A stretch of 64,000 bases of DNA from Dysgonomonadaceae bacterium PH5-43 (GTDB lineage: Bacteria > Bacteroidota > Bacteroidia > Bacteroidales > Azobacteroidaceae), in the NCBI GenBank assembly GCA_029916745.1, contig JARXWK010000003.1, forward strand, positions 62,001 through 126,000. Direction: 5' to 3'. Positions 1 through 9,007 of the stretch are shown here, one piece after another. Each line of letters opens with the position of its first letter. The stretch's first letter is position 1. The notes below the pieces were generated by a model that was not told where the DNA came from, did no database searches, and worked only from the letters and a program-made list of their open reading frames with translations. The position numbers were made by a program, and so were the translations under genes.

Positions 1-1
1 A

Positions 2-1888
2 ACGGCTCCTTTCGATTTTCCTATTTATAAGTCGCCCGATCAATTAAAAGCTGAGCAAGACAGTGTACTTAAAAACTTTTCGCCCTATTTCACTTGGGAT
101 AAAAAGGTATACGACACAAACCTTAAAAGTTTTAAGGAGAACATTCTAACCCAAGAAAACATTAGTTATCGTAGATATATAGAGTCTGCTTTTCAGGAGA
201 TTTATTCACGAGGCATTATCTCAAATGCAGATATTGAGTTTCTAAAAGAAAATAATTATCATATCCTTCGTGTTAGAGAAGATGATAATAAAACTACCCC
301 CTACTCTGTTGATGATATTTTCACTCTAAAGTCGGCTTACTCGTACATAACCGAGAATGTACCCGAACACTTAGATGTAAATATACTTCGCTCAATGAAT
401 CTCAACAACTATATCCAAGAGAATATAAAGTACAATGAGGAGCTTTCGGATATGGTTAAAGAAGATGATTTGCAAAAGATTTCGCCTTCTTCTGGAATGG
501 TACAGAGTGAAGAAAAGATTGTAGACAGAGGTGAAATTATTAATACAACAACGTATAATATACTTAGGTCGTTACGACAAATTTACGACAAACAAGAAAA
601 CCCTATTCAAAAACAAGTCGGACTTATTGGAGGCATTTCAATATTAGTTATCGGTTTTATGGCTTGTTATCTTTTATACTTAATTTCGTTCAGAAAGAAG
701 ATTTACGAGAACAAGAAAGACGTTGTATTCTTACTATCTATGTTATTCTTATTTGTATTACTAACAGAAATAACCGTAAAATACAATTTGTTTAGTGTTT
801 ATATTATTCCGTATGCTATAATACCTATAGTTATACGCACATTCTTTGAGTCGCGTACAGCTCAAACAACTCACTTTATAACTATACTTATATGTTCTTT
901 AATGGTAGAGTTCCCTTTCGAGTTTATTCTTTTGCAATCGGTTACCTGCTTAGTAGCAATGTATGTTCTTAAAGATTTAACTCAACGCTCGGAGCTTATA
1001 AAATGTGCTTTATATATTTTGTTGGCTTACGTTGTTACTTACTTTGGCTATCAGTTGTTTCAAGAAGGAAATCTGGCTAAAACCAATTGGGCAATACTGT
1101 TATTCTTTACTATAAACTTTATATTCGTAATGTTTACCTACGCCTTTATTTATATTGTAGAGAAAATATTTGGCTATATATCTAATGTTACTTTAGTAGA
1201 ACTTTCAGACATAAACACCCCTGCACTTACTCTTTTATCCGAACGTTCGCCCGGAACTTTTCAGCATTCTTTACAAGTATCTATGTTAGGTACTGCTGCT
1301 GCTGTAAAAGTTGGTGCTAACCCTCAGTTGGTGCGCACAGGTGCTTTGTATCACGACTTAGGCAAAATAGAAAATCCAGGCTTTTTTACCGAAAACAAAA
1401 TTGGAGATGCTAATCCCCACGATAAGCTTTCGTTCGAACAAAGTGCAAGAATTATAACTAATCACGTTCCCGAAGGAGTAAAACAAGCTCACCACTTTGG
1501 ATTGCCACCTTCTATCATAAAGTTTATACTAACGCATCACGGTAAAGGCAAAGCTAAGTATTTCTACAACTCACAAAAAAACAAATATCCCAATACACCT
1601 ATCAACGAAGAAGCCTTTTCTTATTCTGGCATAAATCCAGATACTAAAGAAACAGCAATCTTAATGATGGCAGATTCGGTAGAAGCAGCCTCGCGTAGCT
1701 TAAAAGAATACACAGAAGAATCGATACGTAATTTAGTTAATAAGATTATAGACGGACAAATAGCTGATGGTTTATTACAAGATGCTCCTCTTACATTCAA
1801 AAACATCACTACTATAAAGAATGTATTTGTAGATAAACTTATAACAACTTACCACTCTCGGATTAGTTATCCTGAGCTTAAAGAGTAA
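2..1888 (+). CDS. PgpH-type 7TM-HD phosphohydrolase, 5' end cut off by window
   Basis: The reading frame is open from base 2, so the ATG at 395 is internal and the start lies outside the window; 628 residues are visible. The order is an extracytoplasmic region, about seven hydrophobic helices (bases 620-1180), then a cytoplasmic HD domain. Metal-binding residues are visible: His in GTFQHS, the His-Asp pair at 1352-1357 (LYHDLGKI), HHFGL, THHGKGK and the late Asp in MMADSVEAA. This architecture matches the 7TMR-HDED/PgpH family, whose characterised members hydrolyse cyclic di-AMP. That substrate is inferred from the family. The 3' end overlaps the convergent asparaginase gene by 11 bp. Confidence 0.88.
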   Translation, partial: TAPFDFPIYKSPDQLKAEQDSVLKNFSPYFTWDKKVYDTNLKSFKENILTQENISYRRYIESAFQEIYSRGIISNADIEFLKENNYHILRVREDDNKTTPYSVDDIFTLKSAYSYITENVPEHLDVNILRSMNLNNYIQENIKYNEELSDMVKEDDLQKISPSSGMVQSEEKIVDRGEIINTTTYNILRSLRQIYDKQENPIQKQVGLIGGISILVIGFMACYLLYLISFRKKIYENKKDVVFLLSMLFLFVLLTEITVKYNLFSVYIIPYAIIPIVIRTFFESRTAQTTHFITILICSLMVEFPFEFILLQSVTCLVAMYVLKDLTQRSELIKCALYILLAYVVTYFGYQLFQEGNLAKTNWAILLFFTINFIFVMFTYAFIYIVEKIFGYISNVTLVELSDINTPALTLLSERSPGTFQHSLQVSMLGTAAAVKVGANPQLVRTGALYHDLGKIENPGFFTENKIGDANPHDKLSFEQSARIITNHVPEGVKQAHHFGLPPSIIKFILTHHGKGKAKYFYNSQKNKYPNTPINEEAFSYSGINPDTKETAILMMADSVEAASRSLKEYTEESIRNLVNKIIDGQIADGLLQDAPLTFKNITTIKNVFVDKLITTYHSRISYPELKE

Positions 1889-2915
1889 TCTCGCCCGCTA
1901 AAGATTTTTTAAGATGTTCTTTAACTTCTTCTCTCACTAAGCCGTGCCCGAAAAGAAACATAAGTTTGGTTACAGCCGCTTCGGTAGTCATATCATATCC
2001 CGAAAGAACACCTATATCTAAAAGTGTTCTGCCTGCGTGATAGCGTTCCATCACTACCGACCCTGAAGCACATTGGGTAATATTTACTATTACTATACCG
2101 TTATTAACTCCCTCTTCAATAATATCAAGAAACCATTTCTCTGTAGGAGCATTACCGGCACCGTAAGTTTCCATAACTACACCTTTAAGATTAGGGATAG
2201 AAATAAGAGCCTTTAAGGTATCTGGTGAAATACCTGGAAATATCTTTATAATCGTAACGTTAGAGTTTAACCAGTAATGAAATTGAGGCTTAGTATCTGG
2301 TAAAGGCTTCAATATAAGATCGTGTTTGTATCTAATATTAGTTCCTGCCTCTGCCAGTATTGGATAATTAAAAGAGTTAAACGCTTTGAAGTTTGCAGCA
2401 TTAATCTTTGTAGTACGGTTACCTCTCATAAGCATATTCTGAAAGAAAATACATACTTCAGGTACTATGGCTTTCCCATCTTCATCTTTATCAACCGCTA
2501 TTTCTAAAGCTGTTATAAGATTTTCTTTCCCATCTGTTCGTATTTTACCTATTGGAAGTTGTGAGCCTGTAAGTATAACTGGCTTATCAAGATTTTTCAA
2601 CATAAAACTTAAGGCAGATGCCGAATAAGCCATAGTATCCGTTCCGTGAAGGATAACAAATCCATCGTAACTATTGTAATTATTTTCGAGGATACTCACC
2701 AAGTCTTTCCACTTCTCAGGATTCATATCCGATGAGTCTATTGGTCGCTCAAACTGAACAACGTCTATCTTAAATTTAAGTCTATTCAACTCAGGAACAT
2801 ACTCTTTAAGATTGTTAAAGTCGAACGATTTAAGAGCTCCAGTGTTATCATCTTCTATCATTCCAATAGTTCCACCAGTATATATTAGCAACACAGACGC
2901 GTTCAAATCCAACAT
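1878..2915 (-). CDS. ansA: Type I (cytosolic) L-asparaginase
   Basis: 345 aa, the usual length of cytosolic AnsA enzymes, which hydrolyse L-asparagine to aspartate and ammonia. The first active-site motif is TGGTIGM at residues 13-19, with Thr13 as the likely nucleophile. The second is HGTDTMAYSAS at 90-100, with the Thr92-Asp93 pair. The substrate-binding SS pair is at 61-62, and GSQLP follows the second motif. There is no signal peptide, which fits type I rather than the periplasmic type II. The gene is monocistronic, convergent with the HD phosphohydrolase, and has its own promoter with a palindrome upstream. Confidence 0.93.
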   Translation of the reverse strand: MLDLNASVLLIYTGGTIGMIEDDNTGALKSFDFNNLKEYVPELNRLKFKIDVVQFERPIDSSDMNPEKWKDLVSILENNYNSYDGFVILHGTDTMAYSASALSFMLKNLDKPVILTGSQLPIGKIRTDGKENLITALEIAVDKDEDGKAIVPEVCIFFQNMLMRGNRTTKINAANFKAFNSFNYPILAEAGTNIRYKHDLILKPLPDTKPQFHYWLNSNVTIIKIFPGISPDTLKALISIPNLKGVVMETYGAGNAPTEKWFLDIIEEGVNNGIVIVNITQCASGSVVMERYHAGRTLLDIGVLSGYDMTTEAAVTKLMFLFGHGLVREEVKEHLKKSLAGEITL

Positions 2916-2942
2916 TTTATTATCTTTTTATTATTCAGATTG

Positions 2943-2976
2943 CAAAAATAACTATTTACTTTGACATTTTGTCAAA
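2943..2976 (-). promoter_or_regulatory. Promoter of the asparaginase gene with a 17-bp palindrome
   Basis: On the minus strand the -7 box TATTTTTG (2943-2950) lies 28 bp before the ATG. Upstream, TTTGACA TTT TGTCAAA (2960-2976) is a perfect 7-bp inverted repeat, placed where the -33 element and an operator would be expected. A regulator is inferred, not identified. Confidence 0.55.
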
Positions 2977-3005
2977 ACAAACAAGCAAACAAATATATTC
3001 TTTAT

Positions 3006-4898
3006 TCAGAAATTATATTTAACAAGCAGATACATATCTGTCTTATCAGCTTTATCTACAAAATAAGAATTAGCAAACTTAAAATAAACCGTGAGCGGCG
3101 AAAAGACCTGCCACTTAGCAACAGCAAAACATCTCAATCCCTCTCCATAATAATTATGAAAACCTGCAGCATAAAGCACATTCTTCTCATAAATACAAAT
3201 ACGAGTATCCCAATCTTTAGCTTTGAAATAAGCAATACCAACATCAACTTTTACTGTCGACTTATTGTTTGTGTAAGCTATTGCCTGCGTTACACTCCAA
3301 GCATCAGATTGTTTATTGTTTTGTGTGTATTTGTTGTAGTGAAGTTGCGATTTACAATTAAAGTTCTTACTTAAAACATAGTCGAACTGACCTCTTAGTT
3401 TATTCGAGTAATAAGGTGTAATATCTTTATATTTAGATTTATTCCTATAATCGAAACTTAATTGCGACTTCTTACTAAAACGCTTAAGCGATAAAGATAC
3501 TTCGTTGCCAGTAGAAGGAACATTTACATTATATCTTAAGTATGGAAAAGAAAAGTAATCGAAGTAACCCATAATCTCCCAAGTCTTAAACAACGGTAAC
3601 TTAAAGCCTGTAAGTAAACCTGTTTCTCCTTGCAACGACGATTCGCTTATAGTTTTACCAAACAAAGCATTGTATCGTTTATCGTAATGCCTAAACGAAA
3701 TAAACCATTTAAGAAAAGAAGTTGGTTCTAAGTGTAAGTTGTTTAGAGTTGCTATTCCTCCCGATTTATCTATCGCGGTCTCTCCTACTAAAGATATTCT
3801 TTTGTATCTATAAAAGTAATTTACTCCTATATTATAATGTTTATCTCCTCTAAGAGAATAGACATTATGAGGTTTAAGTTCTGGATTTAGCTTTTTACCT
3901 CCAAAAGAATAATAAACCGCAGTTACACCCAGTCTTAAGTTATCTTTATTAAAGGATATATGTTTGCCTATGGTTTTTATTTCGGCAGCATTCTTTTTAA
4001 GCAAGTCATTATATGTGCGATGTAGTCCGTCTGTCTTAAAAGAATAAATAACAGAATCATTAGTATTTGCGTCTTGCTCTTTATTAGAATAGAATAAGTA
4101 AATATGAATATCTTTGTATGTTAACTTAGTTGCTATTCCACTAAAATATTCGCTCTCATTATTAGAGAGGTGTCGCTTAATCCCCTTACCCGACAAAGCT
4201 ATATTATTGATAGAATTAGACTTCCCAACAGAAAAGTTATTATTAAGAAGTAAGCCTTCGCCAAAAGATAATCGGTAATTACCTACGTGAAGCTCGTTTA
4301 CAAAGCCTAAATCTTTTACTACAAGATTGTATGTGTAATAATCGAAACCATAGGGATAGTGCTTAGAGAAAGTTTCACCAGCATCTTTCTCTCCTGTAAT
4401 TCCGAACTGTATTTTGTCTTGAACATTTAAGTTGTAACGAAAGTTTAGATAATAAGGATTGCCCAAATAATCATCTTCACTCTTTTGTAAACTGCGATTG
4501 GTTCTCAATATAAATGTTTGTTTGCTGTACTTTAAGTTGTCGATGTATTTTTTCTCTTCATTAGTATCACCAACATAAACATACGGTATAAGGTAAAATA
4601 TAGTTTGCATATCTAAACCTTCTACATTCTTCAATTCGTAAATACTAACCAAAGGAGCATACTTATAAATATAGTATAAGATATTTTCTATCTGCAAATC
4701 GCTTAAAAACGGAAGCCTTTCTAATTGTTCTTTAGTTACAGTATGTAAGTTATATGGGTTTTCGGAGATATAAGAAAGTTCTTCGATAAGATTATCAACA
4801 TCAGACTCCGACTCTTCGTTTTCGTAAATATCATTAACGAACTGTGCTTGTATATTGCAAACAATAAGACTTAGTAAGAATAATAAAACATACCTCAT
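3006..4898 (-). CDS. Helix-hairpin-helix protein with C-terminal outer-membrane barrel
   Basis: 630 aa. Signal peptide at residues 1-18. Residues about 35-110 hold two helix-hairpin-helix-like repeats, seen in phrases such as LERLPFLSDLQIENIL and SIYELKNVEGLD, similar to ComEA-type DNA-binding repeats. The rest alternates short aromatic-rich beta strands and ends in VKYNF with a terminal Phe, as expected of an outer-membrane barrel. Proteins with this unusual HhH-plus-barrel combination are common in Bacteroidales, but I know of no assigned function. It starts 2 bp after the stop of the upstream barrel gene, so the two are co-transcribed. Confidence 0.75.
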   Translation of the reverse strand: MRYVLLFLLSLIVCNIQAQFVNDIYENEESESDVDNLIEELSYISENPYNLHTVTKEQLERLPFLSDLQIENILYYIYKYAPLVSIYELKNVEGLDMQTIFYLIPYVYVGDTNEEKKYIDNLKYSKQTFILRTNRSLQKSEDDYLGNPYYLNFRYNLNVQDKIQFGITGEKDAGETFSKHYPYGFDYYTYNLVVKDLGFVNELHVGNYRLSFGEGLLLNNNFSVGKSNSINNIALSGKGIKRHLSNNESEYFSGIATKLTYKDIHIYLFYSNKEQDANTNDSVIYSFKTDGLHRTYNDLLKKNAAEIKTIGKHISFNKDNLRLGVTAVYYSFGGKKLNPELKPHNVYSLRGDKHYNIGVNYFYRYKRISLVGETAIDKSGGIATLNNLHLEPTSFLKWFISFRHYDKRYNALFGKTISESSLQGETGLLTGFKLPLFKTWEIMGYFDYFSFPYLRYNVNVPSTGNEVSLSLKRFSKKSQLSFDYRNKSKYKDITPYYSNKLRGQFDYVLSKNFNCKSQLHYNKYTQNNKQSDAWSVTQAIAYTNNKSTVKVDVGIAYFKAKDWDTRICIYEKNVLYAAGFHNYYGEGLRCFAVAKWQVFSPLTVYFKFANSYFVDKADKTDMYLLVKYNF

Positions 4899-4900
4899 AA

Positions 4901-5698
4901 TTAAAAAGAATAAGATACGCCAATCGAACTACTTAATCCCAATACATTGTGTAAAGAAAAGCCTGCATCTAAAGTCCACTCTTTAATAATGTATGTTATA
5001 CCAAACGAAGGGGTTTTAGATTTAACATTAACTCCCGAACTAATTACAAATCGCTCTAAAAGATAGTATTCAAAGCCTAACGACAAATCAAACTTATCTT
5101 TAGTTCTATAACTTCCCTCGACTAACAAACTTATGTTTTCATTAAAAACATACTTACTACCCAAATACACATTTATAATATTATCGGTTTCGGTTGTTAA
5201 CAAATTCTCTGCAAGCATAGCAGCAGTAAAGCTTTCACTAAAAGTATAATTAAGACCCAGATGAGAATAATAATCCCAAACACTCTCTTCGATAAACACC
5301 GACGATTTGTTTACTGCCATTATATTTATCCCGATACTAAACTGCGAAATAATCTTCTTGGCAAAAGAAGTTCTTATAGAACTCACCTTATAATCTTCAT
5401 AGCCAAAGGTTGACAAACCCACTCCACAATCAATAAAATTATTTGGATAATTACAATAAACATAAGCCGTATTAAGCTCATCTATACCAAAACGATTAAG
5501 AACCGAAGTTCCTATCTCGCTTTTATCTACAAAAGAAATATTTGCAGGATTAATTACACTGCTTAACGAACGAATGTTTCCTAAAGCAAACGAACGTGTG
5601 TCTACAATTATTAAATCATCATCGACACTGAAACAATACTGAGAGAGTAACAAAAATATACACATTAGTATATTCTTAAAAAGATTAAAACCTTTCAT
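4901..5698 (-). CDS. PorV/PorQ-like outer-membrane beta-barrel protein
   Basis: 265 aa from the chosen start. Signal peptide at the N-terminus, then a barrel with the opening phrase SFALGNIRSLSSVINPANIS, like the [12 protein letters not shown]...NPAALG opening of PorQ at 54.7 kb. It ends in VSYSF. A longer reading frame begins at 5767, but the promoter -7 box lies at 5737-5744 on the minus strand, so transcription begins after that codon; the ATG at 5698 also heads a proper signal peptide. It is the first gene of a two-gene operon with the HhH-barrel gene. A T9SS link is possible by resemblance only. Confidence 0.7.
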   Translation of the reverse strand: MKGFNLFKNILMCIFLLLSQYCFSVDDDLIIVDTRSFALGNIRSLSSVINPANISFVDKSEIGTSVLNRFGIDELNTAYVYCNYPNNFIDCGVGLSTFGYEDYKVSSIRTSFAKKIISQFSIGINIMAVNKSSVFIEESVWDYYSHLGLNYTFSESFTAAMLAENLLTTETDNIINVYLGSKYVFNENISLLVEGSYRTKDKFDLSLGFEYYLLERFVISSGVNVKSKTPSFGITYIIKEWTLDAGFSLHNVLGLSSSIGVSYSF

Positions 5699-5736
5699 AG
5701 TTATTTGGTTTTGATTTATACTGTATTTTCCGGGCA

Positions 5737-5744
5737 CAAATTTA
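5737..5744 (-). promoter_or_regulatory. -7 box for the two-gene barrel operon
   Basis: TAAATTTG on the minus strand matches the Bacteroidota TAnnTTTG box. Transcription would start near 5730, which rules out the upstream ATG at 5767 and supports 5698 as the start. Confidence 0.5.
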
Positions 5745-5787
5745 GATATAATTGAAAGAAAAACCACAGTACTATTAAAAAGAATTA

Positions 5788-5795
5788 TACTTTTG
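5788..5795 (+). promoter_or_regulatory. -7 box of the acyltransferase gene
   Basis: TACTTTTG matches TAnnTTTG and lies 20 bp before the ATG at 5815. The broken gene therefore still has a plausible promoter. Confidence 0.5.
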
Positions 5796-5814
5796 CATTC
5801 TTAATTAATAAAAT

Positions 5815-6951
5815 ATGAATAACACAGAAAGAAAACACATCACTTGGGTTGACTTACTTAGAGTAGTTGCCTGCTTTTTAGTTGTATTATCGCACGCCTG
5901 CGATCCTTTTGTTGGGCAGTTCAACAATAATCATTACGAATTTTTAACGGGAGCCTTCATAGGAAGTTTTGTTCGTCCGTGCGTTCCTTTATTTGTAATG
6001 ATGTCTGCGGTATTATTATTACCGATTAATATGAGTATGACCAATTTTTACAAGAAAAGAACAAAAAGGTTACTAACGCCTTTCATCTTTTGGTCGTTGA
6101 CGCTACCCATATTATATTATTTCTATGTAAACTCGGGAGTTTCTATTGTAAGTCCTAACATATTATTCTAAGACTATAAGCTACCTCGCACAATAGAAAA
6201 ACTCTACACCTTTGTTTTTAATTTTAATTACGATACCACGCCCCTTTGGTATTTATATATGCTTATCGGACTATACTTATTTATGCCTATAATAAGTTCG
6301 TGGATGCAACAAGCCGAAAAGAAAGACATAAAGTGGTTCTTAATATTTTGGATTATAAGTATGTGTTTGCCTTATGTGCAAATGTTTGCACCACTTTTAG
6401 GCTACACTGGCAATTTCGGCAATATGGGAGTTTTAGGCGTTTGCGACTGGAATGCTTATGGTATGTTTTACTATTTCTCAGGCTTTTTAGGATACGTAGT
6501 TTTAGCCTACTACTTAGTCAGATTTCCTTTACAATGGAGTTGGGGTAAAACATTAGCCGTTGCTCTACCTATGCTTGTGATAGGATACGCTATTACTGCC
6601 GGAGGATTTATTCTTACTCAGAAAAACTTCCCTGGAAGCTATGCTCACTTAGAAATTATTTGGTATTTTTCAGGCATAAACGTTTTCTTAATGACTTTAT
6701 CTATGTTTATGATTATGCAGAAAATCAATATTACCCCTAATGCATTATTAAAGAAAACAGCATCACTTACCTTTGGTATATATTTATGTCACTTCATAAT
6801 AATACAGATAGGATACGATTTTATATACCCTAACATAGCCGCCCCTGCGTTTGTGAAAATATTGCTTATTGCAGTATTTACATTCTTAGTGTCGCTACTT
6901 ATCACTTGGTTGTTAAGCTTGAATAAAATAACTAAAAAGGTTGTTTTATAA
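5815..6951 (+). pseudogene. Acyltransferase-3 family membrane protein, interrupted by one TAA
   Basis: The 118-codon 5' part (5815-6171) and the 3' part to 6951 are in the same frame. They are separated only by TAA at 6169-6171, and translation past it continues as DYKLPRTIEKLY. Family motifs lie on both sides: WVDLLRVVACFLVVLSHA near the N-terminus, RPCVPLFVMMSA and FYKKRTKRLLTPFIFW before the stop, then TTPLWYLYMLIGLYLFMPII after it. Together they give about 10 TM segments and 378 codons, the normal size for a protein that O-acylates surface glycans. A start at 6259 would lose the N-terminal catalytic region. It is either a recent nonsense allele or a sequencing error. Confidence 0.82.
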
Positions 6952-7008
6952 TTCATTTAACACCAATTTTATTACGTATATCATAAGCCAAGCACAACTG
7001 CAAACGAA

Positions 7009-7290
7009 TGTTAACAAGCACTTGACAAAGGTGTTTTTGTTTAGTATCTTTGCATAAGCTAAAAGCAAAAAAACGCTAAGAGACAACTCTTAGCGTTTTT
7101 TTGTACTGTATTGCAAGAAAATCTCGGTGTTTTCAGAGCGAAAACTCACTGAATTTAAAGGTAAAAGACACTGAGATATTTCTGAAACGTACTGTGTTTT
7201 TGCTAAAAGTCTTTATTGGATTATAAAAACTCAGTTGCCACCAAAACACACACAGTTAAAGATTCCAAAATAAGGTTAAAGTCGGAAGCT
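7009..7290 (+). repeat. Element A, copy 1: promoter, short hairpin RNA and 22-bp CACTGAG array
   Basis: This fills most of the gap between the broken acyltransferase and pyrG. The order is GTTAACAAGCACTTGACAAA, a -7 box, a terminator hairpin, then TACTGTA (7104), CGGTGT (7125), CACTGAA (7147), CACTGAG (7169) and ACTGTG (near 7190), spaced about 21-22 bp, then two GTTAAAG motifs (7255, 7275). Copy 2 at 19.8 kb has the same order. Identical stretches such as TTTAAAGGTAAAAG show common origin. Confidence 0.75.
7022..7102 (+). ncRNA. Candidate short RNA: promoter plus perfect intrinsic terminator
   Basis: TTGACAAA (7022) and TATCTTTG (7045-7052) are spaced as a Bacteroidota promoter. Transcription would start near 7058-7060. 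Only about 10 bp later comes a 12-bp perfect stem AAACGCTAAGAG/CTCTTAGCGTTT (7071-7082, 7087-7098) with loop ACAA and a T run to 7102. The product would be about 45 nt. The second copy at 19.8 kb keeps the promoter but has a different, equally perfect stem, which argues for selection on pairing. Confidence 0.55.
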
Positions 7291-7339
7291 AAAAAGCCTT
7301 ACTACACTTCTATTTATTCGCAATTATTTATCATTAATC

Positions 7340-7370
7340 TTGTTTACTGTTTCAAAATACTTTAACTTTG
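7340..7370 (+). promoter_or_regulatory. Promoter of pyrG-yidC
   Basis: TTG at 7340 and the -7 box TAACTTTG at 7363-7370, about 20 bp apart, with a roughly 25-nt leader before the GTG start at 7400. Confidence 0.55.
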
Positions 7371-7399
7371 TTCGCTTAAAAAGCAAAAAATAAATACAA

Positions 7400-9004
7400 G
7401 TGGCAGAAACAAAGTATATTTTCGTTACAGGCGGCGTTGTATCTTCCTTAGGAAAAGGAATCGTAGCCGCATCTTTAGGTAAATTATTACAAGCAAGAGG
7501 TTACAGAGTAACCATTCAGAAGTTCGACCCCTATATCAACATTGATCCGGGAACTCTTAACCCTTACGAACACGGAGAGTGTTATGTTACCGAAGACGGA
7601 CACGAAGCCGACTTAGACTTAGGACACTACGAACGCTTCCTTAATATCCCCACATCTAAGGCGAACAACATCACTACCGGTCGCATTTATCAAAATGTTA
7701 TAAACAAAGAACGCAAAGGCGAATTTCTTGGACGAACAGTTCAAGTAGTACCTCACATTACCGACGAGATTAAACGTAATATTATGCTACTCGGCAAAAC
7801 AGGCAAATTCGACTTCGTTATTACCGAAATAGGAGGAACTGTGGGCGACATAGAATCTCTGCCTTACATAGAAAGTGTTAGACAATTAAAATGGGAATTA
7901 GGCTCGAAAAACTGTTCGTGCGTACACCTAACTTATGTTCCTTACATAGCAGCAGCTAAGGAAGTAAAAACTAAACCGACTCAACACTCGGTAAAGAAAC
8001 TTCAAGAACAAGGTATTCAACCTAATATTTTGGTACTTCGTACAGAAGAACAACTATCTAAAGGTATATGTAGAAAGGTAGCTCTTTTCTGTAATGTAGA
8101 CGAAGATGCTGTATTCCAATCTTATGATGTACCAAGCATATACGAAGTTCCCGTGTCATTGGCTGAACAAGGTATGGATAAGATAGTTCTTCAACAATTA
8201 GGAATGCCAACCGATAGTAAGTTAGACTTAACGCTTTGGAGAAGTTTCCTTAACAATATGAACACTGCCGAAGAGGTAGTTAAAATAGGTATAGTAGGAA
8301 AGTATGTAGAACTTCCTGATGCCTACAAATCTATAAACGAATCATTACTACAAGCTTCTATATATCACAAACATAAGTTAGACTTACGCTTTATAAGCTC
8401 AGAGAAACTAACAGATGATAATGTGGCTAAATCTCTTGAAGAATTAGACGGTATATTAATTGCTCCAGGTTTCGGACAAAGAGGAATAGAAGGTAAACTT
8501 GTTGCTCTTAAGTATGCTCGCGAAAACAATAAGCCTACATTTGGTATCTGCTTAGGTATGCAATGTATGGTGGTTGAGTTTGCTCGTAACGTATTAGGCT
8601 TACAGGGCGCAAACTCTACCGAGATGAACGAAAATACACCTTACAAAGTAATAGACATTATGGAAGAACAGAAAAATCTTACAGAAATGGGAGGTTCTAT
8701 GCGCTTAGGCTCTTACGATTGTAAATTAGTAAAAGGCTCGAAAGTTTACGAAGCTTATAAAAGCGACACAATAAGAGAGCGTCATCGTCATCGCTACGAA
8801 TTTAACAACGAATACAAAAGCCAATTCGAAAACAAAGGAATGAAGTGTACTGGTGTTAATCCCGATACAGGATTAGAAGAAGTTGTAGAAATCCCAAGCC
8901 TTAAATGGTTTGTTGGAACTCAATTCCACCCAGAATACAACAGCACGGTTGTGAAACCAAACCCTTTATTTATGAGTTTTATTGAAGCAGCTATTAAAAA
9001 ATAA
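7400..9004 (+). CDS. pyrG: CTP synthase
   Basis: 534 aa, full length. The enzyme makes CTP from UTP, ATP and glutamine. The N-terminal synthetase domain opens with KYIFVTGGVVSSLGKGI (P-loop-like). The C-terminal class I glutamine amidotransferase domain has its nucleophile Cys384 in FGICLGMQC and the His510/Glu512 pair in FHPEY. The start codon is GTG (7400-7402); no ATG fits before the conserved N-terminus. Three bases after its stop comes yidC, so the two form an operon. Confidence 0.97.
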   Translation: MAETKYIFVTGGVVSSLGKGIVAASLGKLLQARGYRVTIQKFDPYINIDPGTLNPYEHGECYVTEDGHEADLDLGHYERFLNIPTSKANNITTGRIYQNVINKERKGEFLGRTVQVVPHITDEIKRNIMLLGKTGKFDFVITEIGGTVGDIESLPYIESVRQLKWELGSKNCSCVHLTYVPYIAAAKEVKTKPTQHSVKKLQEQGIQPNILVLRTEEQLSKGICRKVALFCNVDEDAVFQSYDVPSIYEVPVSLAEQGMDKIVLQQLGMPTDSKLDLTLWRSFLNNMNTAEEVVKIGIVGKYVELPDAYKSINESLLQASIYHKHKLDLRFISSEKLTDDNVAKSLEELDGILIAPGFGQRGIEGKLVALKYARENNKPTFGICLGMQCMVVEFARNVLGLQGANSTEMNENTPYKVIDIMEEQKNLTEMGGSMRLGSYDCKLVKGSKVYEAYKSDTIRERHRHRYEFNNEYKSQFENKGMKCTGVNPDTGLEEVVEIPSLKWFVGTQFHPEYNSTVVKPNPLFMSFIEAAIKK

Positions 9005-9007
9005 AAG

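Noticed and set aside
395-1888. Start of the HD phosphohydrolase at 395
   Set aside because: The same frame is open to base 2 with family-like sequence, so 395 is an internal methionine.
2961-3374. 137-codon plus-strand frame opposite the HhH-barrel gene
   Set aside because: Antisense shadow of a well-supported gene, with no motif.
6169-6171. Recoded stop (selenocysteine-like)
   Set aside because: The codon is TAA, not TGA, and no adjacent recoding structure is evident.
7009-7290. Riboswitch upstream of pyrG
   Set aside because: The same element occurs between convergent genes at 19.8 kb, and pyrG has its own promoter downstream of it.
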